Assembly: GCF_949628265.1 (NCBI RefSeq)
Contig: NC_088790.1
Location: 24,928,545 to 24,992,544, forward strand
Reading direction: 5' to 3'
Source of the DNA: Cloeon dipterum
Lineage: Eukaryota > Arthropoda > Insecta > Ephemeroptera > Baetidae
Length of the DNA stretch: 64,000 nt
The position numbers were made by a program, and so were the translations under genes. Positions 46,537 through 58,466 of this stretch are shown piece by piece. Below the pieces are notes generated by a model. The model worked only from the letters and a program-made list of their open reading frames with translations, was not told the origin of the DNA and did no database searches. The stretch's first letter is position 1; every line of letters starts with the position of its first letter.

Positions 46537-49500
46537 ATGTCGAGCACTGTAGCGCGCATGGTGGGCACCGCCACCGTCAGGGCCGTCAAGGGCCGCAAAT
46601 TGGTACCTCAGAGGGCTGCCCTAGTTCTCGTACGTCCCACGTTATATTATTACGCACACATTTTTATGGATTTAATAACTCGTCTTTTGTTATGGTTTAG
46701 CCTTAGCCGAGTGAGCGATGCAATGAGTACTTTGTTAGCGGAAACTGCGCTTGATAATTTCCTCAATTGTTCGCTCTTATTGTAGTGATCAATTATTCAC
46801 GTAGCCAAATTAATAATACATTCATGACGCACCAAGTTACGTAATATGAACAATAGCAATCGTCACTGCTGCTTGAATATGATAGAAAAACATCATTGTG
46901 GAGAAATAGTTAAAATTAATATTACTTGAGGGGATTTTTTAATTCTAATTATTTACCTTTAAAACCTCTTTGAGCCAAATATCATTTATGTCGCTTTAAA
47001 AACGTATTTTTACACTACGGAACTTTTTTTAAAGAGGAATGATGCTGCAAATGCCCGGATAATGCTTGTTGCCAATGCATAAACTCGTCCCTAAGGATTC
47101 AATTAAATCCTAAATTGACCTAAGAAGCACTGTAATTTTTTGAGAAAATTGGCTGGAAAGTTACCGTGCTTTTCAAATGGTAATGGCTGGTCTCCTTACT
47201 TGAAATCCGATTTAATTCAAAACCAAGAGTTTCCCCAATAAGTGGCATACACCGTTGGACAGATCTCGACGAGAGGAACCGAAATATGCCAAGAAAATAT
47301 ATTCAAGCACTGTACATTTTGGAGCAAATTGGCAAAATTTGAATTTTTACTGTAGGAAGGTCCTTTTTTATTTTTGCAAATTGTTGAAAAAATTGTTTAT
47401 CGATCAATTGTTTATGGCATCCAACAATTCAAATAATTTACAATTGTTGCCCAGTATCATTCCACTTTAATTCAAAACATTGTTGAGATTTCTTTATTGT
47501 TAGCCGTTGATAATTTTTCAAAGCATCTTATTGGCTTGAAATCACTATTTTCTCGTCGTTCGGGCATTTTAAATTTTGTTGTGTTTGTTATCAGAAATTG
47601 TTACGTAAGAGCCAAGTTGACTGAAATAATTATTGTTTATTTAAATAAAATCCTGAACGTTTTTACCCTGTTGAGCATTGATCTATTATGAAATCAGTTT
47701 ATTATGTTAACTGATTTGTAGAAAACAAATCCTGGCATAGTGATGCATTTTTAATCTAACATTGCTTTCAAAATTCCGTCTAAATTTACTTCATAACCGT
47801 CTGAAAGAGTAATCGTTTCGTTTCAAAAATCCCAACGCCAAATATTACTAATTATTTCGGTTTTGCTGCAGTTTTGATTTAATAATTTGTGCCGGCTGTG
47901 TTATTTTGTTTAATTATTCGCGTGTTCTTTTTTACAGACACCGAACGCAGTGAGCAAACTGAAGGAAATTTTGGACAGCCAAAAAGAATTTGTAAGTTGA
48001 AAGAGTCACTTTGAAGCCAATAAAAATATAATAAAAATTACATGTTATTAATTCAGATTGGCGTGAAAGTCGGTGTGAAGCAGAGAGGCTGCAACGGACT
48101 GAGCTACACCCTGGATTACGCATCAGAAAAAAACAAATTCGACGAAGAAGTCTGCCAAGATGGTAGGTTTTTATTCAACAATTTCACATTTGAGAAAATC
48201 GCCAGAAAGGATTAAGGCGCTAACACACAAAAGCCCAAACATAAGAAGCATGAAAAGCACTTGTATTCCGCTGTCGTTGAGCCAGTTTCCGTTTCTTCTG
48301 CTTTGTGGAGTAGATCTCACTTTTATGTGGCCAACGTAGCGAGTTCCTCCTCGGCTTTTCAACTTCCAAGCAGGCCCAAAGTCGATTTGCGACACCAAGT
48401 GGGGCACCACGACGTGCTGGTCTTCAAATGATAAATAATTTCATGAACAACTACGGAAATAAATGGGGAAACTCCAGATATTTCCTTTTTTCAGACAGGA
48501 ATCGTAAATGGCTATTTGAAAGCGATCAAATTGCTTAGGAAGCTTGATTTTTCTCTAGCTGTCAATATTTTTAATCTTGAGTTAAATTAGACGCTTAATA
48601 ACAGATATGTTAAATCCCATAAAATTTTTAACATTTGGAGCTCCATAACTGATTTAAATCTTTCCCCAATAACTAACAATAAGGCATCGAATCCTTAGAG
48701 TTTATTTGCCTGTTTTCCTTAAGAAAAAATGCAATAACTAGCTGCTCCATAAATTACGTAAGTTACTTGCCTTTATTATTAACTGAAGCCGGAAAACCCA
48801 ACGCTTTGGCCCAAATACGCTCTAAAATTCCATATCTACCGAAAAAAGACCAAGATTCTCAAGAACACCGACTTTTTTTAGATGTTTTGAATAGTTATTT
48901 GTCATTAAATGTTGTGAATGCAATTTTTCTGGCATGTCAATTACATGCTCAAGTGAAACAACAGCTGTTGATAACGTGCAACCCTGATAAAATTACCATT
49001 TTAATTAAAATCAAACAACATACCATCGTACGAGGCTACTTGATCCAGACCTTCCAATTCGAGCGACATCCTGTGTTTGTCTCGCAATTCACGCATATGT
49101 AAAATATCTGGCGTTCCAAACAATACAGTGACAAATTCTTCCAATGATTTACATAACACTCACCTCAAGAAATACACCAGTTAAGGAAATGCTTGAAATC
49201 AATCAGCAGCTTAAATAGTATTTTTCCAATTGGTGCTTAGATAACAAATAACAGAAAATATTATCAGACACGATTTTAAATATAATATGGTAATGGACGT
49301 GTAATTAAACTCAACATGAATATAATCCGCCAATTCTTGGCTTTCAGAGGAAAGTATCATCAGATTTATAAATAGACAAAATCCATACTCCTTTCTGACG
49401 TTAGAGTCAGCCGCCACAGACTCTTTTTTATCAGGTTTCTCTTCCGGAGAGTGATGCATGTAAATAAATTCGTTACTGACATATTTTTTTGACTGCCTTT

Positions 49501-50568
49501 TAATTTTAATTAAGGGAGCTCAGGTGTTTCCACGAGAAATTAAATCTGCAATTCAACCCTAGAAACGGGATCATAGGCACAGCAGGACGTTTCCTGATGG
49601 TCAAATTCCACATATTCTGAAAGCTCTCGCTTTTGCCGTTTCAACGGTGTGCTGATCTTGCATATTGAATCTATATTTGGCGTCGTTAAAGTGGCTTCAC
49701 ATATGGGAATTAAGAATGACGATCGCTCCAGGGCTACCTTGATGCCACGGTTCTATTTCTCACCAAGGGTGACCCAGAGCATAAATAAATTGTATTTTCT
49801 CACTTTTCAGCCAAACTAAAAATAGCCCGGGATAACATTTAATCCCATAATAAAAAATACCCTTCTTCAAGACATTCAAATATTACAAAATTACTCGAAA
49901 TTGAAAAATTATGAAATAGGCGACCAATTGAGGTTGTTTTCATGTTGAGAATAAATTAAACCAGGCTTGATGACGTTGAAACTGGACGGGAATGAAAACG
50001 ACGAGGATGAAGCCTGGTTTCATTTAATCTCAACACATGTTTTAATTATACTGAACATGGAAACAACCTCGAGTGGTCGCATTTTTTAAAAATATATTTT
50101 AAAGTTGTTGGTTGTCTTTGGTTCTTTTGGCACAAATTTAAATGTACCAGCACCATTAGAAATTAGAACTCAAGATATACTTATTTTTACTTACAAATTG
50201 CCCGCTTCTTCAGATTTTTGACCGATTTTCCAGGTAAACGACATTAAACTTGCCAAAAAATTAGAATGACAACAAACCTTTTCAAATTCTTGTGGAAAAC
50301 CCCGCCTGTTTTGTAAATAATATATTATTTATGTTCAAGAATTTTCATTAATATATGAAATACCGAGCTTTACAGTTCTAAAAACTTTGTTAGTAAATCC
50401 AACCTGTGATTTTGTTTAGGAGTGAAAGTCTTCATCGACAAAAAGGCCCAACTGACGCTGCTTGGCACCGAAATGGACTACGTGGAAACGAAGCTGTCTT
50501 CCGAATTTGTGTTTAACAACCCAAATATCAAAGGCACCTGCGGCTGCGGAGAAAGCTTCTCCATCTAA
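46537..50568 (+). CDS. ISCA1: Iron-sulfur cluster assembly 1, mitochondrial (ISCA1)
   Basis: A-type Fe-S carrier that, with ISCA2 and IBA57, makes [4Fe-4S] clusters for mitochondrial enzymes. Exons: 46537-46629, 47938-47991, 48057-48162, 50420-50568; in-frame GT-AG junctions, 133 residues against about 129 in human. The N-terminus MSSTVARMVGTATVRAVKGR is Arg-rich without acidic residues, as expected for a mitochondrial presequence. The three metal-binding cysteines are Cys61 (QRGCNGLSYTL) and Cys125/Cys127 (GTCGCGESFSI). AQLTLLGTEMDYVETKLSSE and FVFNNPNIKG are nearly identical to animal orthologues. Intron 1 holds a TTAA MITE. Intron 3 (2.26 kb) holds a hairpin repeat and a probable antisense gene. 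Poly(A) signal at 50703-50708. Confidence 0.95.
47033..47466 (+). mobile_element. TTAA-flanked MITE, family B, copy 4
   Basis: 434 bp element in ISCA1 intron 1, flanked by TTAA at 47029-47032 and 47467-47470. Termini are AGAGGAATGATGCTG and CAGTATCATTCCACT. The interior is very close to copies 1 and 5, suggesting fairly recent spread. Confidence 0.85.
48170..48175 (-). terminator. Poly(A) signal overlapping the stop of the nested gene
   Basis: The minus strand reads GAATAAAAAC: the TAA stop lies inside AATAAA. Cleavage 10-30 nt downstream would fall in the antisense of ISCA1 exon 3 (ends 48162). Confidence 0.5.
48171..49096 (-). CDS. Probable small single-pass membrane protein nested in ISCA1 intron 3
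   Basis: I do not recognise the family. Coding exons on the minus strand: 49096-49024 and 48421-48171, joined by a GT-AG intron in phase 1 to give 107 residues (start MRELRDKHRMSLELEG; the second Met at residue 10 is also possible). The coding stretch is GC-richer than its AT-rich surroundings, like the known exons. Features are a soluble N-terminal part (QHVVVPHLVSQIDFGPAWKL), a basic stretch (about 56-67) and one hydrophobic helix at about 77-97 (IQVLFMLLMFGLLCVSALIL) near the end, so it could be tail-anchored. Upstream, an untranslated exon ending TTCTTGAG|GTGAGT (about 49171) and a ~56 nt intron ending GAACGCCAG give a plausible 5-prime UTR. AATAAA overlaps the stop codon. The upstream 82-codon ORF (49211-49459) does not splice in frame and was left out. 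Confidence 0.5.
49921..50079. repeat. 159 bp hairpin repeat in ISCA1 intron 3
   Basis: Inverted repeat with arms beginning CGACCAATTGAGGTTGTTTT and ending AAACAACCTCGAGTGGTCG. A second inner pair (AAACCAGGCTT / AAGCCTGGTTT) flanks a short GACGTTGAAACTGG loop. No TTAA or 8 bp duplication is evident. It looks like a small foldback element. Confidence 0.65.
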
Positions 50569-50702
50569 CTGACTGAAGAGATTTTTAGTTTACCTCATCT
50601 CACTATAGTTGTTGTTTTAATTTATGCTGTCAAGTTCCTTCAATAGGAAGCCTGAACATGTGATGCTAGTCAAGTAGAACAACAGAAACATGTTGGAGTT
50701 GC

Positions 50703-50708
50703 AATAAA
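50703..50708 (+). terminator. ISCA1 poly(A) signal
   Basis: AATAAA 135 bp after the ISCA1 stop codon, in TTGCAATAAAATGTTG. Confidence 0.65.
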
Positions 50709-52389
50709 ATGTTGATGTTTGTTTAAAACTGATGGTTTTATTCCAGCAAGACCACTTAAAGAAAGCTTAACTCTGATAGGAATTTGTAAATATTAAGAAG
50801 CATGTGCAGGAAAAGTTTGGAAAATATATATTTTTTTAAATTATAAACATCAGGAAGGAGCTAAACTTTCCTAGAGTGTCATCCAAATTTCTGATTCCTG
50901 CTACCATCGTAAAAGTTTGAAATAAAGTTAACAATTTTAATATTAATTGAACAAATAATTTAATTTAAAAAATCGTATTAACACTTTGACTGCAGTGAAT
51001 GCCGGAGCAAAAATCTTCGGAAGACAATTTTTTTAAATATAGTGGTAACAATATTTCCTCCCCCCCATTTACATGGAAAATCTGCTTTAAAAATTGATTC
51101 GTATTCTTTTAAACAAAAAGTTAAATACGATTTTGAGAAAAGTATACTGGATAAAATTTAAACTTCCGTTAAATTTCTGCACGAGATTTTCGTAGAACTC
51201 ATCTGTTTGAAATCACAAGAATTTTCAAAAGTATGGAAATTGACTGTATTAGATTTATTTGTCTCGCTAAGTAGATTCCAAAAATTTAAAGTTTATTGAA
51301 ATGTAACTAATCTAATTATGGTGGCTAGAAATTTGTTTAAAATTTTGATTTTCCAATTACGGAGGAGCCAACTATAAATAAAAGAAACTCCTTTGACAGA
51401 AAGTCGTCTGTTATCAAACAGGCTATCAAAATGATAGCGAAGAAACTACATAATATATTTTTTGCTGCATATCTCCCTGTTATTGTGCACATCATTTTTA
51501 TATTTTATAACTTTAAAAATCTTCCGAATTAACAAAATGTATAACTCCACTCCACTCCACGAATTTCTGGCCATTAAATTATTTGTTTTCAATTAATTTG
51601 TCTCGGATCTAGGCTTCTCGTGTCTGTCTAACCAGGGCAGAGACTGAATAAGAAGTCGCCGCCATTCAGGTCGAAGCAATCATCTCATTTATTTTCTCTT
51701 TCACTCTTCTCTGATTGAGTAAAAATGTGTCATGCTTCTTATTTCATGTCCTGATTTTTTCTTCTAAATGCCAAATCCGGCAGATTATATTCGGCGGCGA
51801 GTTTGTTGCTGTCGCGCAAGGGGTTAACGAATCATTCCGGAAACGAGAGGGCGCAGAATCAAATGGCTCATGCGAGACTCGAATGCAAGGAATAAGAGCG
51901 GCATTTAATAATTTCGGTGTAATTGCAATAATTACGCTCCACTTGGGGGTCCGCGACTGGTTCATTGACCAAACGCGACTTTTTCTTTTTTTAAAAAAAA
52001 GAGGAAACTGTGTTTTTTGCTTCCGCATCGAAAGCTAATTCTTTCACCCTCCCACGCGTTCCTTTTTAGAGAAAATTCTCCTGTTTATACGTATAGTTTA
52101 TACGTTTTCAGTTTATTTTGTCCAGTTTTCCAGACAAAACTTTTGAGAAAAGGTAATTATTTTATTAATTGAAATTACACAAATTTATTTCACCACAATT
52201 TTCATGAAAACCACCAATGTTTTGAAAATTTAAAGTTCTTAAGTTGTTTTTAAGGGATCTCACACAAAAACGTAATGTACGAAAAGACCCACTAAACATT
52301 TGAAGTGATTATTTCCTTTATTTTTTTAAATATATATCATATATAACCAGTACTACAATTTTTTTAATTAATTTAACTAATTTTGAATT

Positions 52390-52590
52390 TGTAGCTGTAC
52401 AACAACGCGGTCCTGCTTTTTGTTGGAAGCCAACAATTGTCGGCGGTTTGAATTATTGTAATTTTGCATTATTGTTTAACAGCAGAAAGATGATTTTAAA
52501 ATAAGAATTTAGTTTTCGTCCGTCAGCCACACGGTGCTGACGTGATTCGTTTAATTGTGCAGAACCCGATTCAAAGGGGTGAGTCCAACA
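52390..52590 (+). repeat. Dispersed repeat, copy 1 of 2
   Basis: Similar to the reverse complement of 62240-62430. Shared blocks in order: GCGGTCCT, AAGCCAACAA, TTGAATTATTNTAATTTT, GCAGAAAGATNTGATTTTAA, CGTCAGCCACACGGTGCTGACG-like and AGAACCCGATTCAAA. The GTCAGCCACACG...GCTGAC core is itself a small inverted repeat. It resembles no family I can name. Confidence 0.55.
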
Positions 52591-54875
52591 GTCATAGTTA
52601 AACAAAATAATTTGTAACTTATTATTGTAAACCATTTCAAATTCAATATTGGAAAAAAATTATATATAGCATTGAAACCAAGTTAGGAGCTCTAGAAAAA
52701 TTATTTGGAAAAAAATAAAAATCGATCTTAAGCTCCATTTTTTGTTCAAACTCGTTAATTTTTGGTATGGAGATCCTTTAATTTTTGATGGAATAAATCG
52801 ATTGATGGGTCATTTTTGACTAACTGAGAAAGAATTTACCAATTGAGGTAACTTTTAGCAAGTAAAAAATATTTTAAAATCTCTTAATTACATTAAAACA
52901 AAACATTTTTAATCCTAATATCCGATGCGAAAATTCTTTTAATTTCGGAAGTTATGTATTCAGTGAAACAATATCAATTGCTGAACAATAGCTATGTAAC
53001 AAACGCGGGGGCTAGCTGTGATTCTAGCCAAACGCGGGGTGACTTTGGTTCAAGGTTGTCGGCATAATTGATCCGATTCATCGCTCGTTGTTAACAATAT
53101 GCCATTGAAATTGATTTCAAAGACATGCATTCAATTAGCGCTGCGTGCCTTCCGAAACAAATTACAGCAATCCCGCTGCTCTTATCAAATTTTGTGTATT
53201 ATCCGAAGGTCGATGAATTGCAGATTTGTGCGTGTGACGCAGCGAATCATTCGGATCCAGACATCAGCTCAAACCATATGAGATCACTGATCCCTTGATT
53301 TGCAATTATTCTCTTTGAAAAATTGAAATATTTTAGGAAAAAAATATTACACTTTTTATAACTGACATTTGAATGTATATTTTTTGTTCCAAATCGTTGC
53401 GGAAAGATCAAGCATTTTCAAACAACACTCTCTGGCTAATAAAAAACCTATAACAGAATAAAACGACTTTTCAGCAAACAGAACAGTCCAATATTAAAAA
53501 ATGGACAAGTTTACTGTGAAAATATCGTCTTAAATTTGTTAAGAAACACCTGACTTTTAATTTGTATTAACTCTAGTCACCGCAAATGCTCATGATTTAG
53601 TTATTTTGGTTCAAGAGTCAATAAATGACGTCAAATAAAATAAAATTAATTTAAATATATTACAAAAAATCTTTAAAAACTGTTCTCGCAGGGAGGGTAA
53701 TTCCGTTTTTCAAAATCAGAGGCAGTTCGTTTTTTAAAGTTTTCCTCCTGCTGGATGAAAAAGCGTTTCGGCTGAAGCTGATTCTCTCTGGAGGCTGGGA
53801 TGGACCGCGCTCAGGGTTAACCCTTGCATCGAAGGCTGTCTTGCCGCTCTGGCTCTTTTAAAAATAGACGCATGTGCTCGTCAAATGGTATCACGTTTTG
53901 CAGTTTTGCACCCTGGGCTATGGATATTGAAAAGGCACTTTCCCTATTGAAGCGCCTGCAACAATGGAAGTATGCAATCCGCCGTGCATATATTTCAAGC
54001 AGGTTGCCTAATACTACAATTATAGCAAAAAGGCGTGTCACCTGTCCAGAGGAATAATTGTGAAATCGGAACAGATCTGTTGGGACACGGTAGTAAATTT
54101 TATCTGTCCTCAAACGGAACGCAATACGGATGGAAATGGTTGTGGGACAAACAAGATCGATTATTTTTTTCTAGCACTTTTATTGTGTATCAGAAATCAC
54201 AAATCACACGACAATAATTGACACATATTTTGATTCACAATCGAGACATTTCTGAAAACAGTGTCATGCCGCATTTTGATTTAATTCGCTCCTACATTGA
54301 TTACAAGAGCTTGAATGTTGCAAAAGAATGGAAAATCAGATGTTTTTGTGAACATTTTTTATTTAGCAATCACGTCCTCAAAGAAGATGCTCAGTCTTTT
54401 TTATACATCTCTATGACTCAAAGTTAAATTTTTGATACAATGATTTTGACGAATTAGTCTGAATTCTTTAAATGACAAAATACAGTACAAATTCATAAGT
54501 CTGTGGAATTCATTTCGTAACAAGAAAAATAAATCTTGAATTGAGATTGAAAAGAATATTGACAAGAAAGCGAGAATTTAATGGCAACAAATATTCCTAA
54601 GTACACGTTAGCTGATGCACCGATGAACATTGAAAGTATATCATCATTTTTTCCCCAGTATTCCTGCTGGTGGAAATATATCACAGACTATCCGCTGACT
54701 TGAAGCACAGAGATTTTGCATATAAAAATATTTCACTAGAAAATACTATTTTTTGAGGCGTTTTCCTAAAATAAATTAAAGTTTAAAATAAAAAAGCGAA
54801 CAAAATGATCAAGATATCCTGAAAACATCATTCAATAAGCTGCCAGAAGAACCAGTAAAGTGTAAATTAAAGTGG

Positions 54876-54888
54876 CGCCATCTGTTGG
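54876..54888 (-). promoter_or_regulatory. Isolated CTCF-core motif
   Basis: The plus strand CGCCATCTGTTGG is the reverse complement of CCAACAGATGGCG, which fits the CTCF core CCANYAGRKGGCR at all 13 positions. Unlike the other copies it is not inside a recognisable foldback MITE. It lies about 230 bp from the 3-prime end of the receptor-like ORF. Confidence 0.5.
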
Positions 54889-55115
54889 TGACTATCATCA
54901 CTGACAAATTCCCGAGTTAAGAAATATCTCTCATTTTAGGAGCAAAAACGCCACGCGTTTGGTAAAAATTTACTGTTTTGTCATGTTTGAAAATACAGTA
55001 AAAAGAAAACTGGCCCAAGACACAAAGGTGAAGTTACGAAAAACGCGGGAAAATTCGAAAACAAACTGCAACAACATGTTTTTTTGCACTTCAAAGTCTT
55101 TTGAAAGGGTTTTTT

Positions 55116-55943
55116 TCACACGTATATTCCGAGGGGCACGGCGACGATGTAGACGTGCATGCGTCTGTCGGTGCCGGCCATCATGCGGAGGCGCCGCTCC
55201 TCCTTGCGTCGCTTTCCGAAGAGGACGCAGGGAGCGTTGACGATGCGTCGGAGACGCTTGCGCAGTGGCTTGCACAACCATCCGTAAACGACCGGGCTGA
55301 GCACGGCGTCGAGCACGCAGAGGGCGTGCGATAGTGGCGTCAGCGGCGCCACGGTGGGCACGGCGAAGCCGAGCATGAAATGCACGACGCTGACGCTGAG
55401 TAAAGCGTTGGTTTTGGCCAGGCGGCGTTTGCGTAGGCGCGACGCGACGATCAACTGTGCCGCCAGCAGCGCCACGGCCGGCACGGCGAACTGCATCAGC
55501 GCCACGATGACGGGGCGCCAATCTTGCGGCAGCGGCGCCGCCGTGACGCCCGCCGCGGAGATCCAGGCGGCCAGGGATGCGGCGCCGGCGTTGCGCCGCT
55601 GCGTCGACGCCAGGGTCGGCGTCAATTTGTGCTGCGAGATGCTGCATGCGCGCGTGACGGCGATCAGCGCAACGCTGAGCGCGGCGCTGAGCGTGACGGC
55701 TTCGACGACGACGCCGAAGGGTCCCAAGGGTTGCAGCGTGGCGCCGACGTGTGCGGCGCCGAGCAGGAGCGACGCCAGCGCCTGGTTGGCTGTCAGCACG
55801 TTGTGGAAGACGCGGTTGTTGGTGCAGATGCGCGGCGACGCGTCGAACGCTTCCGTCAGCGCCACGCAAAGCACCAGCAGGTTGGACACGACACTGGCGG
55901 CGCCGAACGGCGCCAGCAGCACGAACACGCTCGTCGGCTCCAT
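55116..55943 (-). CDS. Intronless seven-helix receptor-like protein (putative orphan GPCR)
   Basis: 275 residues in one exon from the ATG at 55943; an in-frame Met at 56096 would add 51 basic residues that do not look like a receptor N-terminus. Seven hydrophobic helices: about 6-29, 49-73, 78-99, 119-137, 144-168, 181-203, 206-224. Class A-like marks: VSNLLVLCVAL in helix 1 (Asn at the conserved site), ANQALASLL in helix 2, DAVLSPVVYGW in helix 7 where NPxxY is expected, and a basic helix 8 (CKPLRKRLRRIV). Departures: TRACS instead of DRY after helix 3, SPVVY instead of NPxxY, and no visible Cys pair for the helix 3 to loop 2 disulfide. The ORF is far more GC-rich than its surroundings and has no introns, as in a retrocopy or an intronless receptor gene. 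Ligand unknown; a diverged or decaying receptor is possible. The longer ORF in another frame (54970-56055) is an Arg/Ala-rich shadow. Confidence 0.55.
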   Translation of the reverse strand: MEPTSVFVLLAPFGAASVVSNLLVLCVALTEAFDASPRICTNNRVFHNVLTANQALASLLLGAAHVGATLQPLGPFGVVVEAVTLSAALSVALIAVTRACSISQHKLTPTLASTQRRNAGAASLAAWISAAGVTAAPLPQDWRPVIVALMQFAVPAVALLAAQLIVASRLRKRRLAKTNALLSVSVVHFMLGFAVPTVAPLTPLSHALCVLDAVLSPVVYGWLCKPLRKRLRRIVNAPCVLFGKRRKEERRLRMMAGTDRRMHVYIVAVPLGIYV

Positions 55944-58466
55944 GACTGTGGGTGAGCGAGTGAGCCGTGGAGGCTGTGTGCCGCCGCTTTTCTCTCCTCG
56001 CCGGCATGCGCGCCTCAGTCTTCGACGCGCGCGTGACGAGCAGCTCATTTCCCACAAATCTGCGAAACGCAATATTCGAGATAATTGTGTCTCCAACGTG
56101 CTTCCTTAATTCAAAATCGATTCATTTGATTCGTGGATTTCAATATAATTTCCTTTTGATGTTTGAATTCAAATTATTCAAAACAAGGAAAATTAAAAAA
56201 TATATATTTTGACTAGCCAAAATTGTCAGCTAATAGACATTTGTTAATGCTCCCTATACAGCGATTAATTCACAAACAAAAATTGATAGTCTTTAAGAAC
56301 TTTAGTCGGTTTCCCGACTAATGGGTTCGTTCTAAGAGACGAAATGGTTTTGGGTTCCTTATTTTTTTGATTCGAAAATTGAATTGTTTTTGCAAAATCA
56401 ATATTTCAAAGCAAATCGTAGAGTTTTGTTCGCCTTTTGGTTATTTGATCTAATTTGACGATAAAATGGATTTTAAAAAATATTTTATGAAAATGGATCG
56501 TTAATTATGTTGTAATTTATTGTCTACAAAGGTTGGAACAAAACCTATCTATATTTATTCGAACATTTTAATCGTGAAAAGAAAAATACCATCGACTATA
56601 CAGAAAAAATGTTTTGAGAAAGTAAGTTAAACCCAAAAATATAATTATTTTACGGCCGTAATTAACTTACCTGTGTCTAAAAATGGTTCCACAAACGATT
56701 GCACATGATTTGGTCAGGCACTATCATATACTTACAAAAACAGATTTGCGTTGCGAAATCTCCTATTTCCATTGTTTTAGAATTGCACCCGGCCCCGGCA
56801 GCATATGGCAGCACACGTGACAACAAGGTCCAGATTTTGCCTGTTGCAAGTGCTTAGGTAGAGCGAGCAGAAGCTATACCTGAAAAAAGATTTGCAAAAT
56901 GATATGGCACGTGGAGCGTAATAGCCTTATTGGTATAGCACCAATCACTACAGCTTTTTCTCCTGAATTTAATATACATATACCAATTTCACTACATTGT
57001 TTAAACTTCTGGGTCCGGGCGGAGCTGGGATTTTCATATTGATATAAAAAATTGGAAATTCAAAACAAAGCAATTGAATTTTTTTTATTTATTTTGGAAA
57101 GTCGTATCAAAATAATTAATTCTACTCAAGAGGCGAAAATATATAGATAATTACATAATTAGCATATAACACCAAGTCAGTCACTATGAGTGTAAAAATA
57201 CTATCAAAGTCGACATCCTGACGAGGTTCGATTTCCCACTATTAGACACCAAACTCACTTTTCTGAGATAAATCGATTTTTTTTTAAATTAACAACCCTT
57301 TGAGACAAGGTTAGTGAATTTTTAAAATTGGTGGTGAAATGGTAACTAGTGATTGATGTGTTTAGTTATTAAGTAAATATAATGTTCACAAAATAAGTGA
57401 AAAGGAAAGGTTTTGGAAGATTCAAAACTTTGTTAATAGTATCTCTAAATTTAAAAAAAAAAACTATGCTGAAAACCAGCCTAATTATGTTTTGACTACT
57501 TTTTTGCGATACATTTTCAGCCATAAATCATGAATTATATATAATATGCGACCTTTTGTCTAATTTGAAAGTCCCTGACCTTGACCCTGAGGATGAACTG
57601 TTTAACAAATAACAAATATTCGTTGATGAACATCCTAGCGCAGCTGAAGAAAGACGAGAAAGTCGTGCACGATGCTGATGCTCTCGTCAAACGGGCCGGC
57701 CTTTTGCCAAGGCGTCGACCTGCACTCGCTCAACGTTCTCACGCAAAAAAAGGAAAAAGAATTTTCCAAAGCGATGGCCGCTATCTCAAAGCCCATATAG
57801 CAGCCGCCGTCAACGGCTTATTAAGGGTGGCAATGCTGTCTCTGTCCGAGGCCTTACGCGGACCTTGGCCAGTCGCTTTGTAGGGGCGCTTCCGTTACGT
57901 TCCCATATGATTATCAGGATCTATATTACTTATTCGTTGTTCAGCGGAACGAAAATCACCCCGAGTTAAGGTGGCTGAGAGAATCGGCCTAGTCACCAGA
58001 ACTGGTTGAGGCAAACTGAATGGTTTTTGGTTGGAGCCTGTAGCACCATCTGCGACATTTTTTGCTGTCGGAAGAGCACAAAGAACCACCCCGCAGACCC
58101 GAGGGGGTGGGGGTTGTTATTTTATTCTAGAACCTCAAGACAAAAAGGCAAATCTGTCGACTCCTGCCAACAGCTGGCGCGTTTCATTAATATTTTGTTG
58201 ATATATAGTAGATTTATATTTTAGCTGTTTGGCCCTTTCCACGATAAAAATGTAAATGCACGAAGGAGAAAAATAAGGCCAAATTTTTTTCCAAAGCGAA
58301 AAATATCGATGGCTTGAGAGAGAAATCAAGATTTTGTGGCGCCTTCTCGCCATTACTGTCCTAGCAACTAGTTTGCATTTAACCTGTATCGCCAGGTGAC
58401 AGTGCAAAGGTGACCTACTAAATCCCTATATAGAGTATGTTGCATCTGCACCATTATATATTGAAT

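Larger units (their letters stand above)
50709..55115. other. AT-rich interval right of ISCA1
   Basis: No gene recognised in 4.4 kb. It contains one copy of a dispersed repeat (52390-52590) and an isolated CTCF-core match (54876-54888). About 51590-52040 and 52980-53290 are less AT-rich unique patches without a convincing frame. Confidence 0.5.

Noticed and set aside
49211..49459. 82-codon ORF upstream of the nested membrane protein
   Set aside because: It could have been its N-terminal exon, but every splice I tried into the 49024 exon gave a stop or wrong phase; at most it is untranslated leader.
54970..56055. 361-codon minus ORF, the longest in the window
   Set aside because: It is an Arg/Ala/His-rich alternative frame of the receptor-like ORF, caused by high GC content. 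It lacks hydrophobic helices or any known domain.
57180..57260. tRNA-like B box (GGTTCGATTTCCCAC)
   Set aside because: One extra base in the B box and no A box or cloverleaf could be fitted upstream.
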